A DNA stretch of 10,308 bases from DASZHC01 sp035938215 (GTDB taxonomy: Bacteria > Verrucomicrobiota > Verrucomicrobiia > Chthoniobacterales > JAFAMB01), in assembly GCA_035938215.1 (NCBI GenBank), contig DASZHC010000216.1, positions 1 to 10,308 of the forward strand, in the 5' to 3' direction. Position 1 is the stretch's first letter; the number at the start of each line of letters is the position of its first letter. The notes under the pieces were generated by a model. That model saw only the letters and a program-made list of their open reading frames with translations. It did no database searches and was not told the DNA's origin. A program made the position numbers and the translations under genes. Shown in pieces: positions 1-5,720 of the stretch.

Positions 1-385
1 CGTGATCGTCATTCGGTACGAAGGTCCGAAGGGAGGGCCTGGAATGCGCGAAATGCTGGCCCCTACTTCGGCAATCATGGGTAAGGGTCTTGGCAAGGAT
101 GTGGCTCTGATCACAGACGGAAGATTCTCGGGCGGCAGTCATGGCTTCGTGATTGGCCATGTGACGCCTGAAGCCTTTGTCGGAGGTCCCATAGCCCTTA
201 TAAAGAATGGTGATACAATTCAGATCGACGGGGAGAAAAAGGTGATCAGTTTGAAGATTTCGAATGCTGAAATGGCTTTGCGCCGGAAGAATTGGAAGGA
301 GCCGAAGCCGAGGTATTCGAGGGGTGTACTGGCAAAATACGCGAAACAGGTTAGTTCAGCGTCTCTTGGGGCAGTGACGGACTAG
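1..385 (+). CDS. ilvD: dihydroxy-acid dehydratase, C-terminal part (5' end outside window)
   Basis: This is the last 127 codons of dihydroxy-acid dehydratase, the Fe-S enzyme that dehydrates 2,3-dihydroxy-3-methyl acids to 2-keto acids in valine, leucine and isoleucine synthesis in the cytoplasm. The fragment carries the typical C-terminal block: GPKGGPGMREMLAPT, then GKGLGKDVALITDGRFSGG, then GFVIGHVTPEAF and GGPIALIKNGD. The reading frame enters from the left edge with no start in view and ends at TAG (383-385). Nothing in the visible part is broken. The stop codon lies inside the first bases of a repeat element (ACTAGTGCA) that recurs near 6817. No branched-chain partner gene follows, so ilvD appears to be the last gene of its unit. 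Confidence 0.95.
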   Translation, partial: VIVIRYEGPKGGPGMREMLAPTSAIMGKGLGKDVALITDGRFSGGSHGFVIGHVTPEAFVGGPIALIKNGDTIQIDGEKKVISLKISNAEMALRRKNWKEPKPRYSRGVLAKYAKQVSSASLGAVTD

Positions 386-460
386 TGCACCGTCTCCTAA
401 ACCCTTTTGGGCTTCGTTGGGTTCAAAATGGGTCGTCTGCGAGGCGCGAGGAAGGAGCAT
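381..460 (+). repeat. solo copy of palindromic repeat family (copy C)
   Basis: The stretch after ilvD shares three blocks, in the same order, with the palindromic element at 6818-7093. These are the edge ACTAGTGCAYCG; a block at 416-441 beginning GTTGGGTTCAAAA and matching 6958-6983; and the loop core GGCGCGAGGAAGGAGCAT (443-460), which matches the other two cores at 14 and 15 of 18 positions. Bases 401-414 fold back on about 420-433 (ACCC, TTTT, G against C, AAAA, GGGT with one bulge and a few wobbles). No second inverted copy follows, so this is a single or truncated unit. It starts at the ilvD stop codon. The homology call is by eye. Confidence 0.6.
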
Positions 461-475
461 CCCGCTCCACTTTTT
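454..475 (+). terminator. weak candidate rho-independent terminator after ilvD
   Basis: A 5-bp stem, GGAGC (454-458) and GCTCC (464-468), closes a 5-base loop. It is followed two bases later by five Ts (471-475). It lies about 70 bases past the ilvD stop and overlaps the end of the repeat core. The stem is short, so this is a candidate only; ilvD transcription might instead end within the repeat hairpin at 401-433. Confidence 0.3.
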
Positions 476-488
476 AGCCTATCTTTAA

Positions 489-1768
489 AAGTATTGCTTC
501 ATGCCTCGGCCGCTCGTCATCGGCGCATTCCGCGACCTGTGGCACCTGACAATCTGCAGGCCTCGTGGATTCTCAGTATCTGGTTTGTGGGCATCATGGC
601 AGGGGCCTACCTGTTCGGTTACCTCGCCGATCGCTTCGGGCGCAGGCGTCTGTTCCTGCTCACCCTGCTGCTGTATGGCGTCTTTACATTCTTGACCGCG
701 TTCGCGCAGGGCTATGTATCGTTCATGGTGTTGCGCCTGCTGACAGCGGTGGGCGTTGGAGCCGAGTACGCGGCGATCAATGCGGCGATTAGCGAGTTCA
801 TTCCTGCCCGTCATCGCGGCAAGACTAACGCTACCGTCATGAATTTCTGGTCGCTTGGCGCCATTCTGGCAGCGTTGGTGACCCTATACTTGCTCAATAA
901 TCTGCCGCCGGACGTGGGATGGCGTGCGGCCTTCGGCTTCGGCGCGGTGATCGCGCTGTGCGCGGGGTTGGTCCGCCGTTACATCCCCGAATCACCCCGG
1001 TGGCTGCTGGCACAGGGCAACGTAGAAGGTGCTGAAGCCATAGTTCAGAACCCGGAGAAGGGCCGCTTTGAGGCTTCTGGCGGCCGTGCTACTCCATCGT
1101 GCAGAGGCACAGCAGGTTCGACACAGCAGAGCAATTTCTGGCAACAGAGCCGCGAATTGATCGTGTGCTACCCTGGCCGCATAGCGCTGGGTAGTCTTCT
1201 GGATTTCTCGGAGGCGGCTGGTTATTACGGCCTGTTTGCGTTTTTGGCGCTCTTTATCCTGCCAGCGGTCGAGGTTGCGCCACGCTTCGTCCCCTGGGTT
1301 TATTTGATCGGTAATCTCGGTGCATTAATCGGCGGCATCATGGCGGCCGTCTCGCTCGATAAAATCGGCCGCAAAATAACCGTTCCTACGTTTTATGCTT
1401 TAGCTGCAGTTGGCGTCCTCCTGCTGGCGGCCGCAACGCGCACAGGTGACTGGCGCTGGGTGCTGGCCGGCGTTTACTTTAGCTAACCTGTTTGCAACTG
1501 GCAGTTGGATTTCAGCCTATCCGACGTTTTCGGAAATATTTCCTACCCACCTGCGTTCAACAGGAATCGGTTTGTCGGTCGCAGTGGGACGCATCGGGGC
1601 TTTCCTGGCCCCGCTTGCCTTAACCGTAGTGGGTAACGCGGCGGGCGTGTTGCCGGCGCTGGCGCTACTGGGAGCTTTCTGGCTCATCGGTGTCATATCG
1701 CGATGGTGCCGTGGTGCTTCCGCGGCGTGGAGGGGAGGGGCATGCCGCTGGAGGCAATGGTGGACTGA
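489..1768 (+). pseudogene. MFS transporter (metabolite:H+ symporter-like), frameshifted pseudogene
   Basis: This is the remnant of a 12-helix major facilitator superfamily permease of the inner membrane. Pieces occur in order but in alternating frames. IGAFRDLWHLT (about 519-551) is in frame 3. Frame 2 carries 553 to about 1470, with the motif A loop GYLADRFGRRRLF, the PESPRWLLAQG signature after helix 6 and the second-half loop DKIGRK. Frame 3 carries LANLFATGSWISAYPTF through AVGRIGAFLAPL to about 1695. Frame 2 returns with PWCFRGVEGRGMPLEAMVD and a TGA at 1766-1768. At least three frameshifts are needed (near 550, 1465-1480 and 1693-1702). The first helix and a credible start are missing. 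The substrate cannot be told. A longer open frame beginning at 407 is only the repeat region read through and not a real N-terminus. Confidence 0.8.
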
Positions 1769-1811
1769 TGGGGCGCGTTCGGATGACGTTATCCCCGTAG
1801 GATATTTCGAT

Positions 1812-2459
1812 ATGAATGACAAGGCTGTTCGCCAGCAACACGATCGGCTGGCCAGCGTTTATGATCGGCGCTGGAGTCGCTACATCTCCCAAACATTAAC
1901 CCTTTTGAAAACTTGGGCTTCCATCCCGCCGCCGGCAGCGGTTCTGGACATAGGATGTGGAACCGGGGAGTTTGAGCGATTAGTGCTCAGCGAGCATCCG
2001 GAACAACGAATGGTTGGCGTTGATCTTTCCTTGAAAATGTTAGAGATCGCTCAGCAGAAGTGCCAAGCTTACCCAAAAGTCACCTTTTGCACCGCCAGTT
2101 CCTCGGCCTTACCATTTCCAGACCAGAGCTTTGATATGGTCGTATCTGCGAGCGCGTTGCACTATTTCGATCAGCCGGAAGTGAGCCTGGGAGAAATGCG
2201 GCGCGTTCTGAAACCCGGCGGATCAGTTGTGATTATGGATTGGTGCAAAGATTACCTCTTATGCCGGCTCTTCGACGTTGCTCTTCGGCTGATCGAGCCT
2301 GCCTATCAACGGTGCTATACCCAACGCGAATTTCATCGTTTACTGGCTTCAGCGCAATTCGATATCCAGTCCGCCAGGAAAGTGCGGATCGATGTGGTTT
2401 GGGGATTAATGATTGCGACTGCCGTGTACAGACGCGCTTATGTTTCGTCCGACGTTTAG
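1812..2459 (+). CDS. class I SAM-dependent methyltransferase (Methyltransf_11-like)
   Basis: A 215-residue cytoplasmic methyltransferase with a Rossmann-type SAM fold. Motif I is VLDIGCGTG (residues 44-52), the acidic ribose-binding residue is D71 in GVDLS, the third-strand region is ALPFPDQSFDMVVSASALHYF, and the post-motif is RVLKPGGSVVIMDW. The frame is open far upstream because it runs into the decayed transporter. I chose ATG 1812 because AGGA (1799-1802) sits 9 bases before it and the protein then starts MNDKAVRQQHDRLASVYD, a normal N-terminus for this family. The gene is intact at full family length and starts 43 bp after the transporter stop. The next ORF overlaps its end by 20 bp, which suggests one transcript. 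The acceptor substrate cannot be inferred; small molecules are usual for this family. Confidence 0.88.
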   Translation: MNDKAVRQQHDRLASVYDRRWSRYISQTLTLLKTWASIPPPAAVLDIGCGTGEFERLVLSEHPEQRMVGVDLSLKMLEIAQQKCQAYPKVTFCTASSSALPFPDQSFDMVVSASALHYFDQPEVSLGEMRRVLKPGGSVVIMDWCKDYLLCRLFDVALRLIEPAYQRCYTQREFHRLLASAQFDIQSARKVRIDVVWGLMIATAVYRRAYVSSDV

Positions 2460-2826
2460 GATCTGGAACGAGAGGGTGTCTTGTGTTCCTCTGGTACAAC
2501 ACAATCCACCGCGACGAGCCTTGAAGTTGGTGGCGGCAGTTGTTCTGCTGTTGATCGGACAAGTCTTGATCGTTGACAGGACGGCGCTGCCTGCCGCTCA
2601 GAAAGATTCCGTCACTTGGGACGCCGTATTTGCCTGGATACAGCGCGACTGGCCGGAAGTGCCACAAATGAGCACGCGTGGTGCACCCGTACAACGAGCG
2701 CTGGGGCGTTTTGCTGAACCCGGTCGATTTACAGTCTCAAGAGATCCAGAGCGTGAGGTGATCATCTACTTCCAGAACTGCAAGAAATTGAGGATTGAGT
2801 CCCAAATCATTTGTTTCCGGCTATAG
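2440..2826 (+). pseudogene. membrane-anchored rhodanese-like protein, N-terminal part, truncated
   Basis: An ATG at 2440 inside the methyltransferase gene opens a 128-codon frame, a 20-bp overlap typical of coupled genes. Residues about 26-45 form a hydrophobic segment (LKLVAAVVLLLIGQVLIV), a signal anchor. It is followed by VTWDAVFAWIQRDWPEVPQM, which resembles the lead-in to single rhodanese domains (a tryptophan, then ...PEVPQIST). The expected core with the DVR strand and active-site cysteine loop does not follow. Past residue about 80 the sequence loses resemblance, apart from a possible REVIIYFQN echo of the cysteine-loop strand. I read it as a sulfurtransferase relative with its catalytic part deleted. 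It could instead be an unrelated small membrane protein. Confidence 0.45.
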
Positions 2827-3047
2827 TCTTTGCCGTGATCGCTATAGCTATCCAGCGCCGAGAGGTCGGTCTGGTTCTCTTTCCAATCGCCGTATGCGAC
2901 GAGGCCGCGGTCGTCTACATATTTTTTTTAACAATGTCTCCCATGCTTGATGCGGGACGTTGGATGGCAAAGGTACTGCTTCGACTTCAGATGCGAAAGG
3001 CGACCTTACCAGCATCGAGAGCGAAATCGTCGCCAGAAGTCGTTTAA
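2811..3047 (+). other. small hydrophobic ORF, unassigned
   Basis: A 78-codon frame without recognised homology. It opens at a TTG (2811) only five codons after an in-frame stop, and has two hydrophobic stretches, FPAIVFAVIAIAI and GLVLFPIAVCDEAAVVYIFFL, then a basic tail. There is no ribosome binding site and no ATG near the start. It ends convergently with the TVP38 fragment, the two stops sharing the palindrome TTAA (3044-3047). It may be a scrap of a larger membrane protein or a chance frame. No function is proposed. Confidence 0.22.
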
Positions 3048-3343
3048 CTTTTGGCCAGCTCTCTCCTAGCGATGCGCGTCACCCAAACCGTCACAACGAC
3101 AGTCGCAATCAGGCCGACGCCAAAGAGTACATACTTCCAAGGCGAACGACTGGAAGATTGGCCGGCGGCGGCGTTCAGGCCTGCTTTACCTGCCGCTCCA
3201 AGATAGACGTAGAGCAATGTACCCGGTAGCATGCCGACCCAGCTGGCCAGAACGTATGGCCAGAATTTTACTGCGGTTAGTCCATAAAAATAATTGCTCA
3301 GATTAAACGGAATTAGCGGGCTCAGGCGCAGCAGAAAGACACG
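3044..3343 (-). pseudogene. TVP38/TMEM64 (SNARE-associated, DedA-like) membrane protein, C-terminal fragment
   Basis: The last 99 codons of a TVP38/TMEM64-family inner-membrane protein. In order: VFLLRLSPLIPFNLSNYFYG, the hallmark re-entrant region of the family; then LTAVKFWPYVLASWVGMLPG; TLLYVYLGAAGKAG; a hydrophobic helix KYVLFGVGLIATVVVTVWVT; and a basic end RIARRELAKS. The frame is closed upstream by an in-frame TGA at 3344-3346, just where the family would continue with about 100 further residues, so the N-terminal half is missing. An ATG at 3232 exists but would skip the most conserved part. The gene follows a flavoprotein fragment on the same strand, and the two families are often neighbours or fused. 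Its cellular role in bacteria is not settled. Confidence 0.65.
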
Positions 3344-3414
3344 TCATTCGCAGGACCCGCGACTTTGAATCATATCGCCGTGCGAATCCACCGCCGAAGG
3401 ATAATTTTTGCTGA

Positions 3415-3691
3415 TTTGCTTCAGTCTCGTTCAGTCCGACATGTGCGATCTCGGGGGCAGGCTCTCTGGTTTTTGGTGCAGTCCATCAAAAATCGTTTCA
3501 TTAGTGAAGAACTGTACGTCGCGTATTCCCTCAATCGGCGGGATACCGGCACGAGTGCCGGCGGCAATTACGAAGTTTTTCCCGTGCAACGTCTGGCCAT
3601 CAACCACGATCTCGTGCGGTGAAACAAAGTGCGCTTCGCCGCTGAAGACATCCACTCCAAGTGATTCAAATCGTTCAGCTGAGTCGTAATA
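3415..3691 (-). pseudogene. mercuric-reductase-like FAD/NAD(P) disulfide oxidoreductase, internally deleted
   Basis: Two pieces of a class I pyridine nucleotide-disulfide oxidoreductase. The first (3691 to about 3460) reads AERFESLGVDVFSGEAHFV, then EIVVDGQTLHGKNFVIAAGT and PPIEGIRDVQFFTNETIF, the FAD-domain stretch ending in the ATG motif. After KPESL the expected NAD-binding GGG motif is absent. In a shifted frame the sequence jumps to PEIAHVGLNETEA (about 3455-3418), the conserved start of the C-terminal dimerisation domain. Roughly 170 residues are therefore missing from the middle, and the redox-active CxxxxC segment and N-terminus are absent too. The first piece is in the same frame as, and directly after, the stop codon of the gene at 3692-4390. 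It cannot encode an active enzyme. Confidence 0.72.
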
Positions 3692-4390
3692 CTAGCTTGC
3701 GTCCACAAGTACCTGCGGCTCTGTGCCTAGGGACCGTATTTCGCGTGCCGTTGATGCTTGTCCGATTCGTACCAACCAATCGCTGGATCCGATCAGGTTG
3801 AACCGGGTTGGAATGGTTTTTTCGATGATGGTGCCGTCGGACTCAACCTCAAGGAAGCCCCAGCCAATGGGGACTTCGCTCGGATCAATCATTGCGGCAG
3901 GCGTCACGAGGTAATGCAGATTTCCGAGCTGATAATGGCTAACAACATCGAACTTGATGTTTTGGAGCAGCTGACGCTGAACCTGTCCGATTTTTCGAAT
4001 TGTCTGCCTGTACCCTTGATGCTCGAGCGCCAGGAAGTCGAAACTCGCCCATTCCGGAAACAGGGAATCCGAAGTCCGAAGAGAGGGGTGATGTACAGCC
4101 AGCAGTGCTTCCAGCTTTATCCTGCGCTCCTGAAGCTGCGCCAGCCGATCTCTGAGTTCATCCCGGCGACGGTTATCACGCAGAAGATCGTTCCAGCTTT
4201 GTTTGCATTCAAACACCGCAACCGTCGAGATCCCCGGGCTGCGATCGATACGAACTCCAGCGACATCGACCCGATAAGGTGAGCGAGGCGCGTGCACTTC
4301 CATGGCGCAACATCGGTAGCCACGCCGGTAGGCCCATAGAAGCGTCAACTCTTTGAGGCGCCTGTGCGCATCCGACTCGCCCGAAGCCAT
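3692..4390 (-). CDS. conserved hypothetical protein with PD-(D/E)XK nuclease-like signature
   Basis: A 232-residue soluble protein. Near the N-terminus it has the spacing of a PD-(D/E)XK active site: E31, D42 in YRVDVAGV, then E61-C-K63-Q64 in VAVFECKQSWNDLLRDNR. This is the layout seen in MmcB- and VRR-NUC-like nucleases. A charged helical segment follows (RDELRDRLAQLQERRIKLEA), then a C-terminal part with the family-like phrase PSEVPIGWGFLEV. Nuclease activity is inferred from the motif only. I prefer ATG 4390 (MASGESDAHRRLKEL) over the upstream TTG at 4429, because the extra 13 residues look like leader sequence. No clear ribosome binding site is visible for either. The gene is intact although decayed genes surround it, and it ends flush against the flavoprotein fragment. 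Confidence 0.7.
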   Translation of the reverse strand: MASGESDAHRRLKELTLLWAYRRGYRCCAMEVHAPRSPYRVDVAGVRIDRSPGISTVAVFECKQSWNDLLRDNRRRDELRDRLAQLQERRIKLEALLAVHHPSLRTSDSLFPEWASFDFLALEHQGYRQTIRKIGQVQRQLLQNIKFDVVSHYQLGNLHYLVTPAAMIDPSEVPIGWGFLEVESDGTIIEKTIPTRFNLIGSSDWLVRIGQASTAREIRSLGTEPQVLVDAS

Positions 4391-4497
4391 GGCGATCGGA
4401 GAATAAAAAAGCCCAGGTCGGAAGGGCAAGAAGAAGTTAATTAAGTTGCAGACAGAAGACAGGAGAAAGAGCCCCGAACCTCGAAAGGGTACTAGGG

Positions 4498-4512
4498 AGA
4501 TTCGTGTAATTT
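4498..4512 (+). repeat. left arm of 15-bp inverted repeat around the NRPS remnant
   Basis: AGATTCGTGTAATTT here is the exact reverse complement of 5650-5664. Similarity continues inward with one gap and a few changes (ATACGCCAAGGA here against ATGCGCTAAGGA on the other side), for about 28 bp in total. The arm overlaps the stop codon of the thioesterase fragment. It may be the end of a mobile element or one of a set of dispersed repeats. Confidence 0.55.
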
Positions 4513-5399
4513 ATACGCCAAGGACGACCTTCATGGTCCGACCGACTTCAGCGATGGGGCCAGGCTGCGTCATTTGCTCGTGCCAACAGGCGATCGGATG
4601 AATGTCGATGTGTCCGCTGACGTGTGGGCACCACCGTTCGGCCGGTGGCGCGGATTCGCGCTGTGTTGCGGTAAAGAGCAAAAGATCGCCTGAAGGTGCT
4701 TCCAAGACGCTCATTGTTCTTGCAGACTTCCAGCAGAGCAGCGAGATGCCGGTCTTCGAGGTTCGATGAAATGTGGCCTTCGCGTTGAAAGAGTTCTTTG
4801 ATGGTCGAAAGCTGCAGCGGCCCTTGTCCCAGAGTCGCCGGGTCGTAGCCTAGGTTTTGGAGCCAGGTGGTGATGATTTGCTGGTCATCACGAGGATGGC
4901 GAGGGCTCTCTTTGTCAATCGGATAGCTATCGAGCAGCGAAAGCACAGCGACTTGTTCGCCCTGGAATTGAAGGCGATTAGCAATGGCGTAGGCAACAAC
5001 TCCGCCGAAGGACCAACCGAGCGGATGATAGGGCCCGCCGGGCTGGATCTTGCGAATCTGATCGAGATAGTCCCCAACCATCTCCTCGACGGTTTGGGGG
5101 AGCGACTCCTGGTGCTTCAAAACCGCGGGCCTGCAGCCCATAGATCGGATAATCGGCTCTGAGATGCTCTAGCAGACCCGTATAAACACCAGCTGAGCCC
5201 GACTGCCGGGTGGATGCAAAACAGAGACGGCTACGGTTGGGGCTTCAAACAGGTTACGGATAGAAAGCTTAATGCCAAGAGTAGTGTTAATGCGGCTGAT
5301 GAGCAGCAGCACCTGCTCGCTTTGGCTTAAAGTAAAGAGGTGAGCCCGGAGCGGGATCTCCCTGCTAAGGTCAAAGAACTTGATGCTAGGCAAAGCCAA
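4511..5399 (-). pseudogene. nonribosomal peptide synthetase remnant: condensation + carrier + thioesterase pieces
   Basis: Reading down the minus strand, the first piece is a condensation-domain scrap, FDLSREIPLRAHLFTLSQSE (5375 to about 5310). It is joined in frame at QVLLL to the end of a carrier domain, LISRINTTLGIKLSIRNLFE, APTVA. The serine-bearing half of the carrier is lost. A type I thioesterase follows, split over several frames: HPPG, GLSW, then VYTGLLEHLRADYPIYGLQA, then TVEEMVGDYLDQIRK with GWSFGG (catalytic Ser codon near 5011) and LLDSYPID (likely catalytic Asp). After a further shift near 4705-4720 comes GDLLLFTATQRESAPP and CWHEQM (likely catalytic His), ending at TAA 4511-4513. 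All three thioesterase triad residues survive, but at least four frame changes separate them. It is the end of a once-large synthetase; the product is unknown. Confidence 0.78.
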
Positions 5400-5555
5400 G
5401 CCGGGTATGAGGGCGTCGGCACTTGCCGAGCTGCACGAAATCTTCCTCGGTCAGGGTGGCGGCGCCCCATTAGCGCTAACTCAATGTGAGTTTGCGATTT
5501 CGCAAAAGGCGGAGTCGATTTCGGGGTCGAGCTTTTAAAGCAGCTAAGTCAACGC

Positions 5556-5633
5556 TTATGTGGCGATGCCCTTGAGCTGGTCGCGGGAAATCATTACCAG
5601 TGTGATACCGCGAGCGCCGAGGTGCGGAAAGAC
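5556..5633 (-). pseudogene. possible DUF899 (thioredoxin-like) fragment
   Basis: Twenty-five codons read FPHLGARGITLVMISRDQLK in their core. This resembles the strand-helix segment of DUF899 proteins (HL.ARD.T...ISRAP). A degraded FK-SS downstream in another frame (near 5530) recalls the next family motif. The frame closes at TAA 5556-5558. The match is short, made from memory and not certain. The rest of 5400-5640 shows no other recognisable coding sequence and is best described as decayed DNA next to the NRPS remnant. Confidence 0.35.
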
Positions 5634-5649
5634 GGTTCCTTAGCGCATA

Positions 5650-5664
5650 AAATTACACGAATCT
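5650..5664 (+). repeat. right arm of 15-bp inverted repeat around the NRPS remnant
   Basis: AAATTACACGAATCT, the exact reverse complement of 4498-4512. The two arms are 1.17 kb apart, edge to edge, and bracket both the NRPS pieces and the DUF899-like scrap. The right arm lies 9 bp before the heptamer array. Confidence 0.55.
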
Positions 5665-5673
5665 GCACCCTCT

Positions 5674-5715
5674 AAACCCCGAACCCCAAACCCCAAACTC
5701 CGAACCCCAAACTCC
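5674..5715. repeat. tandem heptamer array, six units of RAACYCC
   Basis: Six perfectly spaced 7-base units follow one another: AAACCCC, GAACCCC, AAACCCC, AAACTCC, GAACCCC, AAACTCC. On the minus strand this gives GGGG runs separated by TTT or TTC, three of them consecutive and one further on, so a G-quadruplex is possible. The array starts five bases beyond the stop of the aminotransferase gene, on the strand that gene is read from. It therefore lies in that transcript's 3' untranslated region. Confidence 0.8.
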
Positions 5716-5720
5716 ACCCA

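Noticed and set aside
407..488. N-terminus of the transporter starting at ATG-like codon 407
   Set aside because: The translated residues (MGFVGFKMGRLRGAR) derive from the repeat element, contain no first helix, and the true upstream helix end is found in another frame at about 519-551.
2669..2762. Alternative frame reading HPYNERWGVLLNPVDLQSQE after the rhodanese-like segment
   Set aside because: It looks coding-like but I recognise no family; it is too short and lacks a start, so it was not called as a gene.
4391..4429. TTG 4429 as start of the PD-(D/E)XK-like gene
   Set aside because: The extension is not supported by a ribosome binding site, and ATG 4390 gives a natural N-terminus.
5487..5675. 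Plus-strand open frame containing LELVAGNHYQ, resembling a thioesterase histidine motif
   Set aside because: It lies antisense to the DUF899-like stretch, lacks a start and any further thioesterase sequence, and runs into the inverted repeat; probably a shadow frame.
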